DNA of 28,382 nt from Pinguiococcus pyrenoidosus. Lineage: Eukaryota; Sar; Pinguiophyceae; Pinguiochrysidales; Pinguiochrysidaceae. A program made the position numbers and the translations under genes. The stretch is taken from the NCBI GenBank assembly GCA_019677205.1, contig JAAMXY010000078.1, positions 1 through 28,382 of the forward strand, given 5' to 3'. The notes beneath the pieces were generated by a model. That model had not been told where the DNA came from. It worked only from the letters and a program-made list of their open reading frames with translations, and searched no databases. Positions within the stretch are counted from its first letter, which is position 1. Each line of letters begins with the position of its first letter. Of this stretch, positions 1 through 9,300 are shown piece by piece.

Positions 1-1973
1 GGGGCGGACAGCTCAACGACGCTGCCATCGCCCAGCTGCTTCTCCAAAGCTTGAACGACTTTCCAAGCAATCCTCCAGTGCTCCCGTGAGCTCAGGAAGG
101 GGTCGATCTGAACCGATCCGCAATCACAATTGTCGTGGACGTCTTCAATGCCGCAGGTCGAGACTCCACGCTTGCTGCAAACATTTGGAGGGGAGATGCA
201 AGCCCAGAACGAGAGGGGCACATCCCGCCTGTCCAGACGCGAGCGAGCGGGTCCTCGCAGCACCGGGATGTACAGGCCATTCTTGGGCAGCTTCGACGCC
301 ACCGCTTGTCTCATGTCGTCCGTGACGAAGGGATCCCGACCAAGGACGTCGAGCAGCAGCACTTCACGCTCGGTGTCCTGCTGCCTTATCTCCGAGGCGA
401 GAGAGAGCAGGCGTTGGTGATCGCTGCGCCACCTCGCTTGCCTAGTCGCCAGCTCGTCCGGAGGCGTTGAGGAGGTGGGAGACTCGTGGGCTGTACGACA
501 ACCGAGCGTATTGCACCCCGCTTCGCACGTCTCGACCTTCATGGTCTGCACGACGACGAGCCTCGCACCAGCGATGATCTCGCGCGCCGCTGCGCCGAAA
601 GCTGTACTGGCCTGGTTGTCCAGCAGATCGACGAAAAAACCGGCACCGACGTTCCCGTACGCCATCGTGACGGACGGCATCTCAAGCAGATGCTCAAGAT
701 GCGTCGTGTACGGCTCCTTTGATAGCACGCCCAGGGTAACGTCATCTCCAATCGCCACGAAGTAGTCCCCTGCAACCAAGGACTTGTGGGGATACATGGC
801 ACGTGTCGAGAAGAAGTACGGACTGGATCCCCTGACCTCGTAGACATTCGTCCGGTACCAATCGTAGCCATAGGCACAGCCCGACAGGCCGTTGTAGTAC
901 GAGATGGTGCCAATGGTCTGTCCTGCAGCAGCGCCAAGGCTGCATTCTGGCCTGTTTGCTTCGAAGAGCGGGTCCGTCCACATCTCCCCAAAGTTGATTT
1001 CCGCAAGATTCTGTTCTCCGATGGACTTTGCCAGCGTGGCCTTGCGCACTCCGTACGACTCAGGAGGGCTCTCACTGCACGTCCCAGAGACGCATGTGCC
1101 GACGGTATGACCAGTCGGCTTGGCGAGCCTCCTCGTCTGGACGTTGTGGTGGGGCCTCCTCGACTTCGCCTCTTCCAGTCGGCGATTGAATACCTCCGTT
1201 GCGTACTCCATGAGCGCCACGTCGAGTTCATTGGCAGCCAGGATTGCGTTGGTCGTCTTCGTGTCTATCTCTTCGGCTGCGGTCGCGGCTGCCTCGTTGA
1301 GCTTCGCTTCGTCGACGTTCACGGCGATGCCAAGCTTCTCAGCTCGCTTTTGCAACAGCCAGACGCTCTCTTTCATGCGGCCCGCCAAGCCAAACCAGTG
1401 CATTTCGTCGAGATGCCGCTTCGCAACGTTGAGCATTTCCTTTCGCGATTCGTAGAGATCTTCCCATTGGAAGCCCCCAAGCCCGGCCAGCATCTTGGTC
1501 TGCCGATCAGACGACCTTCTGCGAAATGCCTCGCTCCGAGCATAGTCCACGAAGCGAAGATCACAGGGAAGAATCATGCCCCACGCGAAGCGGCCGCCGT
1601 ACTTGTCGGCGGGCGACGTGCAGGTGGTGCGAGCGTGCTCCAGAATCCATGCATACTCCGCCAGAGCTCGTTCCGCCGGATTCTGCAGCACGGTGAACAA
1701 GCTGATCATGCGACGGGGTATCCTCGCGTGCAGGAAGGCTCCTTGCAACACCATCCAATCCTCGAAGGCCGCATCCTTCCAGAGGGCTTGGCAGCCCCTC
1801 TTCCTGCACTCCGCGATGCATTCGGTTTCCGTACAAGGCGGCAGGTCGAACCAAGAAGGCTCCGCAGAGGCGCAGCGACACATGCGATCGTCACAGGGGC
1901 AGCCATGAGAAACGATGTCTACCGCGTCCGCCAGCTTATCAGCGCCCGATCCTGGTATGCTGAGGAGCGCCAC
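1..1973 (-). repeat. Internal duplication, copy 2 (sulfotransferase-like + SGNH-like), cut by window edge
   Basis: Residues about 1007-1663. Cysteines at 1031, 1033, 1038, 1040, 1053, 1058, 1062 and 1067 match copy 1 spacing except for one loop three residues longer. RQTKMLAG is identical to copy 1, but RDP has become QNP (1103-1105) and GDS has become GDD (1415-1417). The shared segments SHGC, AKRHL, LAGLG and YFFSTR/FFSTR make common ancestry clear by eye. Confidence 0.75.
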
Positions 1974-4900
1974 CCAGGAGTCTCGTGGGACGTTGAAGCC
2001 CTCGTGGGGACGTCCGACCAGCCTCCGCGTGCCCACGCTCATGGAGAATTCGTAGGAGCACAGAACGCAGTTCGTGAGGTACCCTCGGTAGAAGAGGGTG
2101 CGGTCTTTCATGTCCGGCGGTACAGTGCCGGGGCTTAGATCCAGTAGCACGACATGCGGCTTGTCCTTGCCCTTGGAGAACACCTTATCCACCGTGTCGC
2201 GGCCAAGCGAGGCGAATGCGTCAAGCTTCCCGACCGTGTTGGTGAACGTGGTCGGCTTGACCACGTCCATGCAGGATGGCCCTTCCCCGCAGAGAAACTT
2301 GGGCCAGAGCTGCAGGATCTTCTGCATCTTCGAGGCAAAGCTATCGCTACCCTCCGACTTCCGGATTTCCCCCATGAGCAACTTCAGGAAGAAGTGCTTG
2401 CGCGAGAAATAGAGCACCTTGCCGGACAGAGACTGCTGCTTCTCATCCCGCCAGGCGATCATCGTGCGCCTCGGTAGAGGCTGGACGATGACACTGTTGC
2501 CGGGCAGGTACCATCCACCAAACCGCCAGAACGTCACCGCCCTGAAGGCGGCCTGCACGAGGCTTTCTGAGCTCTTCATATCCCGACCGCTGGCAATGAC
2601 TTCGAGAGGCGTTCCGCGGAAGAAGGTTTCCACGTCGAAGGTGATCTGCTCAACAGTGCAGTTCACCTTCCCGATGGCGTCCCCGACCCTCGGGTCCACA
2701 ATGAATCCACTGCTTCTTTCGGTGAAAAGGTAAAAAGTGGCGCCCGGATGATGACGGCACGCCGTGTCGATCATCGTCAGAGGCTGCAGCCGATCAATCT
2801 CGGCGGTTTCGGTTAGGAGGGAGAAGAAGCTGTGAGGCGGGGCGGGATCCACCTCCACCTCCTTGCTTGGGATCAATCGGGACGCGGTCGGGAGGGAGAG
2901 CTCGAAGCTCTCCGCGATCTGTACGCCGGCAAGCCAATGCAGCCGAGGACTGATCTCGTGGACCAAGTAGCCCGAGGAGCAGCTCTCGTACGAGACGCTG
3001 GACTCCACCGGCGCCTCTCCTTCTCCGTCCTTTGCATCGCAGCTGTCACTTCCGCTCGGTCTCTCGCTAGAAGGCAGGCAGCCCATTCGGTCGTTTGAGT
3101 GAATCCTCTGCTTCCGGGAGGGGTCCTCCCCCTGAATCCGTGGACGCACATACAACGTGTCCAGGTCGACGCCGCTCGCTGCCTTCCCAAGGGTCTTGCG
3201 CACAGTCGCCACCATCTCGTCCGTCACGAGAGAGGAAGCACTATCAGCGGTGGGCAGATCCAGAAACACGACGGTGCGGCTGACGTCCTCGTTTCGGAGC
3301 GTCTTGGCCAAGCTAGTCAGCGTTGAGTGATGCGCCACCCAACGATCCTGGCTCTTCTTCAGCGCGTCAGCCCGGGCGTCGGCCTCGAGCGATCCCAGCT
3401 TCGTCCGGAAGAGCGTTCCGTCCTCGCAGACGATCGAGTTGCATCGTGCGTGGCACTCCGAAGAGTCCTTGCCCTCAAGCCGCATGGTCTGCACAATCAC
3501 CATGCGAGCGCCCTCGACGAGCGAGCGCGCCACCCGCCCCAGCGGCGTGTCCTGACGTTGCTGAAGAAGGTCGACGTAGAAGCCGGCCCCCAACCGACCG
3601 AAAGAGATGGCCACTTGGGGCATCTCCAGGAGGTGCTCCACGTAGGTGAGATACGACTCCCGCACGTACGGGCCCATCGTGCCGGAGTCGCCGATCGCCA
3701 CGATGTAGTTCCCCTCGTTCAAGGCCTTGAAGGGGTAGGCACCTCTGGTTGAGAAGAACAACGGTGACGCTCCCCCCAACTTGTATATGTTGGAATGCAT
3801 CCAGGCGGCGTGATTGACGCAGGGCCACTTGCTGATGTACCACGAATACGTGCCGAGCTTCTCGGGACTGGACTCGAATTCACACTCGGGCCTCGCCTCA
3901 CGAAAACTGCGATCCGTTATCAGCTCGCCGAAGCTCGCCTCGTTCAGATTCGCCGCGGTGACGAGCTCTCCAGAAGCGTCCTCCGTCCTCCAGTCCCTGT
4001 AAGCCTCGTACGAATCACGCGGCGTCCTGCTGCAGAGGCCCGAGACGCACATCGCGATCGGCTCCCCCACATGGCTGCCAACGTTGGTTGCGAGGACCCT
4101 CGGCCTGGATCCCTTCTCCTCTCTGCCTACCCGCCGGAGCAGGAGCCTCTTGGCCCACTCATAGAGCTCCTTGTCAAGGCCGTTTCCCTCATCAATGAGC
4201 TTCGCGGTTTCTTCGTCGAGGCGGGGAACCTCGTCCGCCTTGGCTTTGTTCTTGGCCATAACGTCTAGATCCGCAATTGTGCTCATGCCGAACTTCCCAG
4301 CCTGCTGCTGAAGCAGGAGGGTGCTCTCCTCGAGCTGCTCGAAGATGCCAAACCACGGCATTTCCCCCAGGTGGCGCTTGGCCACCTCGAGCATTTGCTC
4401 CCCCGTCTCGTAGAGCTCCTCTGCGGTGAACGGCCCGAGGCCGGCCAGCATCTTCGTCTGCCGATTGAAGACGCGCTCCTGCACCTCGGGGCTCTTTGCC
4501 AGGGCGGCCACACTGTAGTCGTCGCAGCTGACGGGGAAGTCCGAGCTGTACGTCTTTCCCGCGTCGCAAGCCAGTTTGGCCAGTTTCTCCGTCTTCAGCA
4601 GCTCGTGGCGGACGCGCGTCGCCGGATCCCGCAGCAGCGTCAGCATGATGATCCTACTCCGCTCAATATTCGAGCGGACGAAGGTCGCCTGGAGCTCCAA
4701 CCAGTCCGCCCACGGCGCCTTGTCCCAGAACTTAAAGCAGCCGTTGTAGACGCACACATCCAGGCAGCGCGCCTCGGGGCATTTGTTGCGCTTGCCGCTC
4801 TTGGCGTCGCAGTTGCAGATCTCCTGGTCACAGCCACAGCCGTGCGAAGCGATGTCCAGCGCGGAGGAGAACATGCGCGAACCCGTGCTCTTGACGTGCA

Positions 4901-4991
4901 GAAGCGAAACAAACGTTTGGTTGCGCACCAGGATCGCGCGACATGCCACCAGCGACAGCGCCCAGATGCCCACCCTCAGTCTACAGCCCAT
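1..4991 (-). CDS. Giant mosaic secretory protein: duplicated sulfotransferase-like and SGNH/DUF6473-like modules around a GT32-like segment (3' end outside window)
   Basis: One frame stays open from the ATG at 4991 (context GCCGCCATGG, a strong Kozak match) to the left edge, at least 1,663 codons with no intron needed. Residues 1-20 look like a signal peptide or anchor (hydrophobic VGIWALSLVACRA), so the protein probably acts in the Golgi or is secreted. Order seen: sulfotransferase-like part with HVKSTGSR (32-39), RDP (121-123) and RQTKMLAG (177-184); SGNH/DUF6473-like part with GDSGT (434-438) and a late HW (H685); GT32-like part (about 725-960) with FRAVTFWRFGGWYL ending at 829; then a second copy of the first two parts from about 1006, with RQTKMLAG (1163-1170), GDD (1415-1417) and HW (H1638). 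The GT32 DXD site reads PGN (830-832), and the second copy has QNP where the first has RDP. Coding is well supported. The family names are motif-level inference, and several catalytic sites look degenerate, so activity is uncertain. Confidence 0.8.
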   Translation of the reverse strand, partial: MGCRLRVGIWALSLVACRAILVRNQTFVSLLHVKSTGSRMFSSALDIASHGCGCDQEICNCDAKSGKRNKCPEARCLDVCVYNGCFKFWDKAPWADWLELQATFVRSNIERSRIIMLTLLRDPATRVRHELLKTEKLAKLACDAGKTYSSDFPVSCDDYSVAALAKSPEVQERVFNRQTKMLAGLGPFTAEELYETGEQMLEVAKRHLGEMPWFGIFEQLEESTLLLQQQAGKFGMSTIADLDVMAKNKAKADEVPRLDEETAKLIDEGNGLDKELYEWAKRLLLRRVGREEKGSRPRVLATNVGSHVGEPIAMCVSGLCSRTPRDSYEAYRDWRTEDASGELVTAANLNEASFGELITDRSFREARPECEFESSPEKLGTYSWYISKWPCVNHAAWMHSNIYKLGGASPLFFSTRGAYPFKALNEGNYIVAIGDSGTMGPYVRESYLTYVEHLLEMPQVAISFGRLGAGFYVDLLQQRQDTPLGRVARSLVEGARMVIVQTMRLEGKDSSECHARCNSIVCEDGTLFRTKLGSLEADARADALKKSQDRWVAHHSTLTSLAKTLRNEDVSRTVVFLDLPTADSASSLVTDEMVATVRKTLGKAASGVDLDTLYVRPRIQGEDPSRKQRIHSNDRMGCLPSSERPSGSDSCDAKDGEGEAPVESSVSYESCSSGYLVHEISPRLHWLAGVQIAESFELSLPTASRLIPSKEVEVDPAPPHSFFSLLTETAEIDRLQPLTMIDTACRHHPGATFYLFTERSSGFIVDPRVGDAIGKVNCTVEQITFDVETFFRGTPLEVIASGRDMKSSESLVQAAFRAVTFWRFGGWYLPGNSVIVQPLPRRTMIAWRDEKQQSLSGKVLYFSRKHFFLKLLMGEIRKSEGSDSFASKMQKILQLWPKFLCGEGPSCMDVVKPTTFTNTVGKLDAFASLGRDTVDKVFSKGKDKPHVVLLDLSPGTVPPDMKDRTLFYRGYLTNCVLCSYEFSMSVGTRRLVGRPHEGFNVPRDSWVALLSIPGSGADKLADAVDIVSHGCPCDDRMCRCASAEPSWFDLPPCTETECIAECRKRGCQALWKDAAFEDWMVLQGAFLHARIPRRMISLFTVLQNPAERALAEYAWILEHARTTCTSPADKYGGRFAWGMILPCDLRFVDYARSEAFRRRSSDRQTKMLAGLGGFQWEDLYESRKEMLNVAKRHLDEMHWFGLAGRMKESVWLLQKRAEKLGIAVNVDEAKLNEAAATAAEEIDTKTTNAILAANELDVALMEYATEVFNRRLEEAKSRRPHHNVQTRRLAKPTGHTVGTCVSGTCSESPPESYGVRKATLAKSIGEQNLAEINFGEMWTDPLFEANRPECSLGAAAGQTIGTISYYNGLSGCAYGYDWYRTNVYEVRGSSPYFFSTRAMYPHKSLVAGDYFVAIGDDVTLGVLSKEPYTTHLEHLLEMPSVTMAYGNVGAGFFVDLLDNQASTAFGAAAREIIAGARLVVVQTMKVETCEAGCNTLGCRTAHESPTSSTPPDELATRQARWRSDHQRLLSLASEIRQQDTEREVLLLDVLGRDPFVTDDMRQAVASKLPKNGLYIPVLRGPARSRLDRRDVPLSFWACISPPNVCSKRGVSTCGIEDVHDNCDCGSVQIDPFLSSREHWRIAWKVVQALEKQLGDGSVVELSA
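2892..4910 (-). repeat. Internal duplication, copy 1 (sulfotransferase-like + SGNH-like)
   Basis: Residues about 28-700 of the giant protein. This copy contains a cysteine pattern at C52, C54, C59, C61, C71, C76, C80 and C85, then RDP (121-123), RQTKMLAG, and GDSGT at 434-438. Copy 2 repeats the same order and spacing about 979 residues later. Copy 1 keeps the more canonical residues. Confidence 0.75.
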
Positions 4992-5763
4992 GGCGGCCGA
5001 GGGGCCAAGGAGTGGCGGCCCGGGCTCAATTCCTCGCGATGTGCCGCGTGTGCCCAAAGAAGCCAAATGAGCGTTTGAGCTTTCGAGTATCCGCGTACCT
5101 TGTCTGGTGTCCGGTGGAAACCAGAATCAGTCGAGTTGTGCGAACCGTTGAGTGGAGTTTCAGCAGCCATTGCATATCGCGAAGCAAGGGGGTCGCACAG
5201 TAGAATCGTTTTCCTGCGATAACGAGCCCGCACCGGAACCCTGACCCAATCCTGGTAGGGAATAATTCGGTACACCTTTCGATGCTGTATGAGTGCACAC
5301 CAATGAAGGGAGGCGCAGTCGTGTTGACCTGGGCCGTTCCGAACCCCGATAGGCCGGTTGGCCGGAAGTAGGAAACGTATCGAATCGATGGTGCACGGCG
5401 TGATCCATGCCTGGGCATAGCAACGGTTTCTGACACGCGCTTCTCCTTCTGCTTCAACCCAATTGGTCCTGCTGACGTTTTCAGGTCGTTTCATTGGTGA
5501 GAGGAAGAGAACTTTGAAGGAGGAAGGAGGATCGGGCCTTGGGCCTTGGGTATTGGGCAGGGTATCCCAACACGTAGTACCATACTGTTCGGTGCTCGAA
5601 CTCGCGAGTCGCGCAAAAAGCCGGAGCGCTCCGAAAAACACATGAAGCCATCGAGCCCCAAAAACAAGCAAGCGCGTCCAGCGCGAGTTCGTGCGTTGCT
5701 TCTGTGCTCTGTGTCTCCGCACCACAGTACTGCACTGCTCTGCAGCAAAGCGCTGCAATGCTA

Positions 5764-5833
5764 GAAGCTGGAAGCTGGAGTCTAGAAGCTGGAAGCTGGA
5801 AGCTGGAAGCTGGAAGCTGGAAGCTGGAACCTG
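5764..5833. repeat. GAAGCTG heptamer tandem array
   Basis: Two perfect GAAGCTG units (5764-5777), a 7-bp interruption, six perfect units (5785-5826) and one variant GAACCTG (5827-5833). It lies in the divergent intergenic region, about 0.55 kb upstream of the myosin start codon. Confidence 0.9.
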
Positions 5834-5851
5834 TGAATCGCAACCAGAACC

Positions 5852-5917
5852 ATGAACCATGAACCATGAACCCATGAACCATGAACCCATGAACCATGAA
5901 CCCATGAACCATGAATC
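5852..5917. repeat. ATGAACC / ATGAACCC alternating tandem array
   Basis: Nine ATGAA cores begin at 5852, 5859, 5866, 5874, 5881, 5889, 5896, 5904 and 5911. The spacing is 7,7,8,7,8,7,8,7, so the latter part is a 15-bp higher-order repeat made of a 7-mer and an 8-mer. It starts 19 bp after the GAAGCTG array. Confidence 0.9.
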
Positions 5918-6285
5918 GAGACTCCCAATGCAACGGACTGCGCTTTCTAGGGAACCAATCAAGGTCCCGCGCAGCAGGTTCTGCGGAGCTTCCCACCCAT
6001 TCTCGAGGCGGGACAGGTGCGGCATGTCGAGCTCCTCGTCTTGCGCAGCCGTTCGATAGCGCATCTTCCCGCGGTGGGGCTCCCGAGCCTGCTCGTCCGT
6101 CCTGGCCATAGAGTGGGTGCATCCCCGCTTGCTGACCGTTCAGGGGGACTCGCAAGGCCCATTGCAAAGCACGATTGCGCCCTTTGCGCGCGCAGACTAT
6201 GAGAGGGGACCGACGCTTGCGCCCCACGAAGAGCGCCAGGCCCTGAAGGCTTGCGGTGGAGAGGGCGAGACTCTCGGCGCTTTTT

Positions 6286-6324
6286 GGACGCTTTGGACGC
6301 TTTGGACGCTTTGGACGCTTTGGA
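6286..6324. repeat. GGACGCTTT 9-bp tandem array in the myosin 5' leader
   Basis: Four perfect GGACGCTTT units (6286-6321) are followed by a broken fifth. If translation started further upstream they would read as a Thr-Leu-Trp repeat in frame with the myosin. This is not seen in myosins, so the array is assigned to the 5' untranslated leader, 39 bp before the chosen ATG at 6363. Confidence 0.85.
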
Positions 6325-6362
6325 AAGGCGGACAGTCCGGCTCAGGGACAGCGCCGGTTGTC

Positions 6363-9300
6363 ATGATCGAGGCGCAGTCCTGGGTGTGGGTGCCGCACTC
6401 CGCGGAGGTGGTGCTCCCGGCGCGCGCCGCGCGCAGCTTCTGCCCCGGAGAGCCCACCACCGTGACGCTGGAGGACGGCAAGGCGCTGGAGCTGAGCGCG
6501 GAGGAGAGCGCGGGCGTCGCGCTTGCGAAAGAGGAGGACCTGAGCGCCGGCATCGAGAACCTCACCGAGCTCAACGAGTTGCATGAGCGCAGCATCCTGC
6601 ACCAGCTGCGACGGCGCTTCGAAGAGGACCAGATCTACACCTACGTGTCCAGCATCCTCATCAGCGTGAACCCGTTCAAGCTGCTGCCGCTGTACACGCC
6701 GGAGGTGCTGGAGGCCTACCGCGACGGCTCACGCGGCAAGGCGCCGCACATCTTCGCACTGGCCTACAATGCGTACCACGCCATGATGTCCGGCGGCTGC
6801 GGCCAGAGCGTGGTGGTGTCCGGAGAGAGCGGCGCGGGCAAGTCCGAGGCCACCAAGCTCGTGCTGGAGTTCCTGGCCGACGCCAGCACGCGGTCCACGC
6901 TGCGCACGGAGGGCCTGTCCATCGAGAACCAGATTCTGCAGGCCAGTCCCATTCTGGAGGCCTTCGGCAACGCCAAGACGCTGCGGAACAACAACAGCTC
7001 TCGCTTCGGGAAGCTCATCACCATCTGCTTCGACGCCACCGGCAGCATGGTCGGCGGCCACATCATCCAGTACCTGCTGGAGAAGTCGCGGATCGTCTCG
7101 CACGGCGACGGAGAGCGCAACTACCACATCTTCTACCAGCTGCTGAGCGCCGGCGACTCCGACCCGGAGCTGCGCGACAAGCTGGCGCTGGACTACGCCG
7201 AGTCTTTTAGTTTCACCAGCCGCAGCAGCGTGTACCGCATCGACGGTATCTCCGACTACAAGGACTTCGCCGACATGAGCCGCGCCATGGACTGCCTGGG
7301 CTTCCCGCCCGAGCTCAAGCTCAACGTGTTCGAGCTGGTGGCCGGCGTGCTGCACCTGGGCAATATCACCTACGAGGATGTGACGCGGCCCAACGCCGAG
7401 GACGCGGCGCAGATCAGCAACCCGGACGTGCTCGAGAAGGCGGCGGAGCTCTTCGGGCTGGACGCCGAGGCGCTGCAGATCTCGCTGCTCACGCGCAACA
7501 TCGGCAGCCGCTCCATCATCCAGGTGGAGTACACGGCGGACCAGGCGCGGGACGGGCGCAACTCGCTGGCCAAGGCGGTGTACGCCGCGCTTTTCGAGCA
7601 CCTGGTATGCATGATCAACGCCACCACGGGGCGCGAATCGGGCAGCCGCCGCATCAACGTGCTGGACATCTTTGGCTTCGAGAGCTTCGCCCTGAACTCC
7701 TTCGAGCAGCTGTGCATCAACTACTGCAACGAGAAGCTGCAGTTCCACTTCAACGAGCACGTGTTCCGCCTGGAGAGGCAGGCCTATGAGGCCGAGGGCA
7801 TCCAGATCCCCGAGACGGACTTCGCGGACAACCGCGACGCGCTGAACATGCTGGAGGCGCCCAAGGGTCAGGGTATCTTCGCCATGCTGGACGAGGAGGT
7901 CAACATCCCCAGCGGCTCCAACGAGGCCTTCCTGCGCAAGGTCTTCGAGAAGCACCGCGGCCACGACAGCTTGGTGAAGCCCACGCCCAAGCAATGCAAG
8001 GACCACGTGCGCTGCTTCGGGGTGAAGCACTACGCCGGCCTGGTCTTCTACAACACCGGGAGCTTCCTGGAGAAGAACAAGGACACGCTGCCCGCGGACG
8101 TGTTGGGCGTCCTGCGCCACGCCACCAATCCGCTCATGCAGCGCCTGTATCCGCGCGAGAGCAAGGGCCGCGGCCACGGCAGCCTGCACAAGGCGGGCGG
8201 CCCGCGGCGCAAGTCGCAACTCACGCTGGGCACCCAGTTCAAGGAGCAGCTGCAGCAGCTCATGGGCACTCTGGAGCAGACGAGTCCGCACTTCGTGCGC
8301 TGCCTGAAGCCCAACAGCGCCAAGCTGGGAGGCGTCTTCGACGCGCACCTGGTGCTGTGCCAGCTGCGCTACACCGGGCTGCTGGAGGTGTGCCAGATCC
8401 GCAAGCTGGGCTTCCCGGTGCGCTTCGAGCTGCAGACCTTCCGCAACCGCTTCCGCTGCGTCGACAGCGCGGCGGCCGATTTGGACGAGCTGCTGCAGGC
8501 ACTGTGCACCAAGGGCATTCTTCAGCAGGGGCAGTTCGCCAGGGGGCCCAACAAGATCTTCCTCAAGGGCAGTGCGGCCAATGCGCTGGAGACGGCGCGC
8601 GACACGGCCATCGCCGTGGAGGTGGTGGTGGTCCAGAAGCGCGTGCGTGGCTTCTTGCTAAGGGTGCGTTTTCCAGCTTTGCGAATCTTGCTGTGCTCGT
8701 CAGGAGAGAAGAGGTGCAACGAGGGGGAGCGTTGTCGTCGACGTGTTCTCGCCTTGCGTTTCGCGGCGTTCTCCTTCTCACGGTTCTCTCCCACTTGGTC
8801 TTGTCTTCGGTGATGCCGTTGGTTCTTGAGGTGCTTGGGGGAGAGATGCGCTGAGGAAAGGCAAATCCAGAAGCAAAGCAACGCAGCAGAATCGATAGCG
8901 CCAGCCTAGCTGAGAGGTCCGAAACTTACCAACGCCGTCTCTCTTTCACTTTCCCACAACAGATCCGCCACCGGCTGTACCGGTCCATTCTGGAGGGCCT
9001 GCGCGACAGCATTCAGCGGAGGGATCGCTGCCTGCTGCAGAAGTTCACTGACGAGGCGGACGAGCTGCCCAACCACGGTGAGCACCTGCAGCTGGTGCGC
9101 GACGCCAAGACACTGCTGCACCGCGTGGAGGCCGAGGAGCGCTTGCTCCAACTGCTGCGCAGTGCCATCCACGACAAAGAGCTGCGTGCTCTCCAGAGCG
9201 CCGTGGACGCGGCCGCCACCATGTCTCCGCCATTTGAGGCGCCCGTGGTGGCCGAGGCCCGCGAAGAATTGCGACGGCTCCAGAGCGTGGAGCGATTGAA

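Larger units (their letters stand above)
4992..6362. other. Divergent intergenic region between the giant minus-strand gene and the myosin gene
   Basis: No convincing gene lies here. Open frames of up to 377 codons exist but consist of low-complexity translations of short tandem arrays. The region must contain the promoters of both flanking genes, which start outward from it. It holds three tandem arrays (5764-5833, 5852-5917, 6286-6324) and a short GGGCCTT/GGGTATT run at 5534-5558. No clear TATA box was recognised. Confidence 0.6.

Noticed and set aside
786-2138. 450-codon plus-strand frame
   Set aside because: Antisense shadow of the giant minus-strand gene. Its text has no family resemblance, while the opposite strand has duplicated conserved motifs.
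4976-6109. 377-codon minus-strand frame
   Set aside because: Made largely of translated heptamer arrays (repeated MGSWF text). It ends 16 bp inside the start of the giant gene and resembles no protein.
6729-8348. 539-codon minus-strand frame
   Set aside because: Mirror of the myosin motor. It arises from GC-rich codon bias and reads as Val/Leu/Gln/His-rich low-complexity text.
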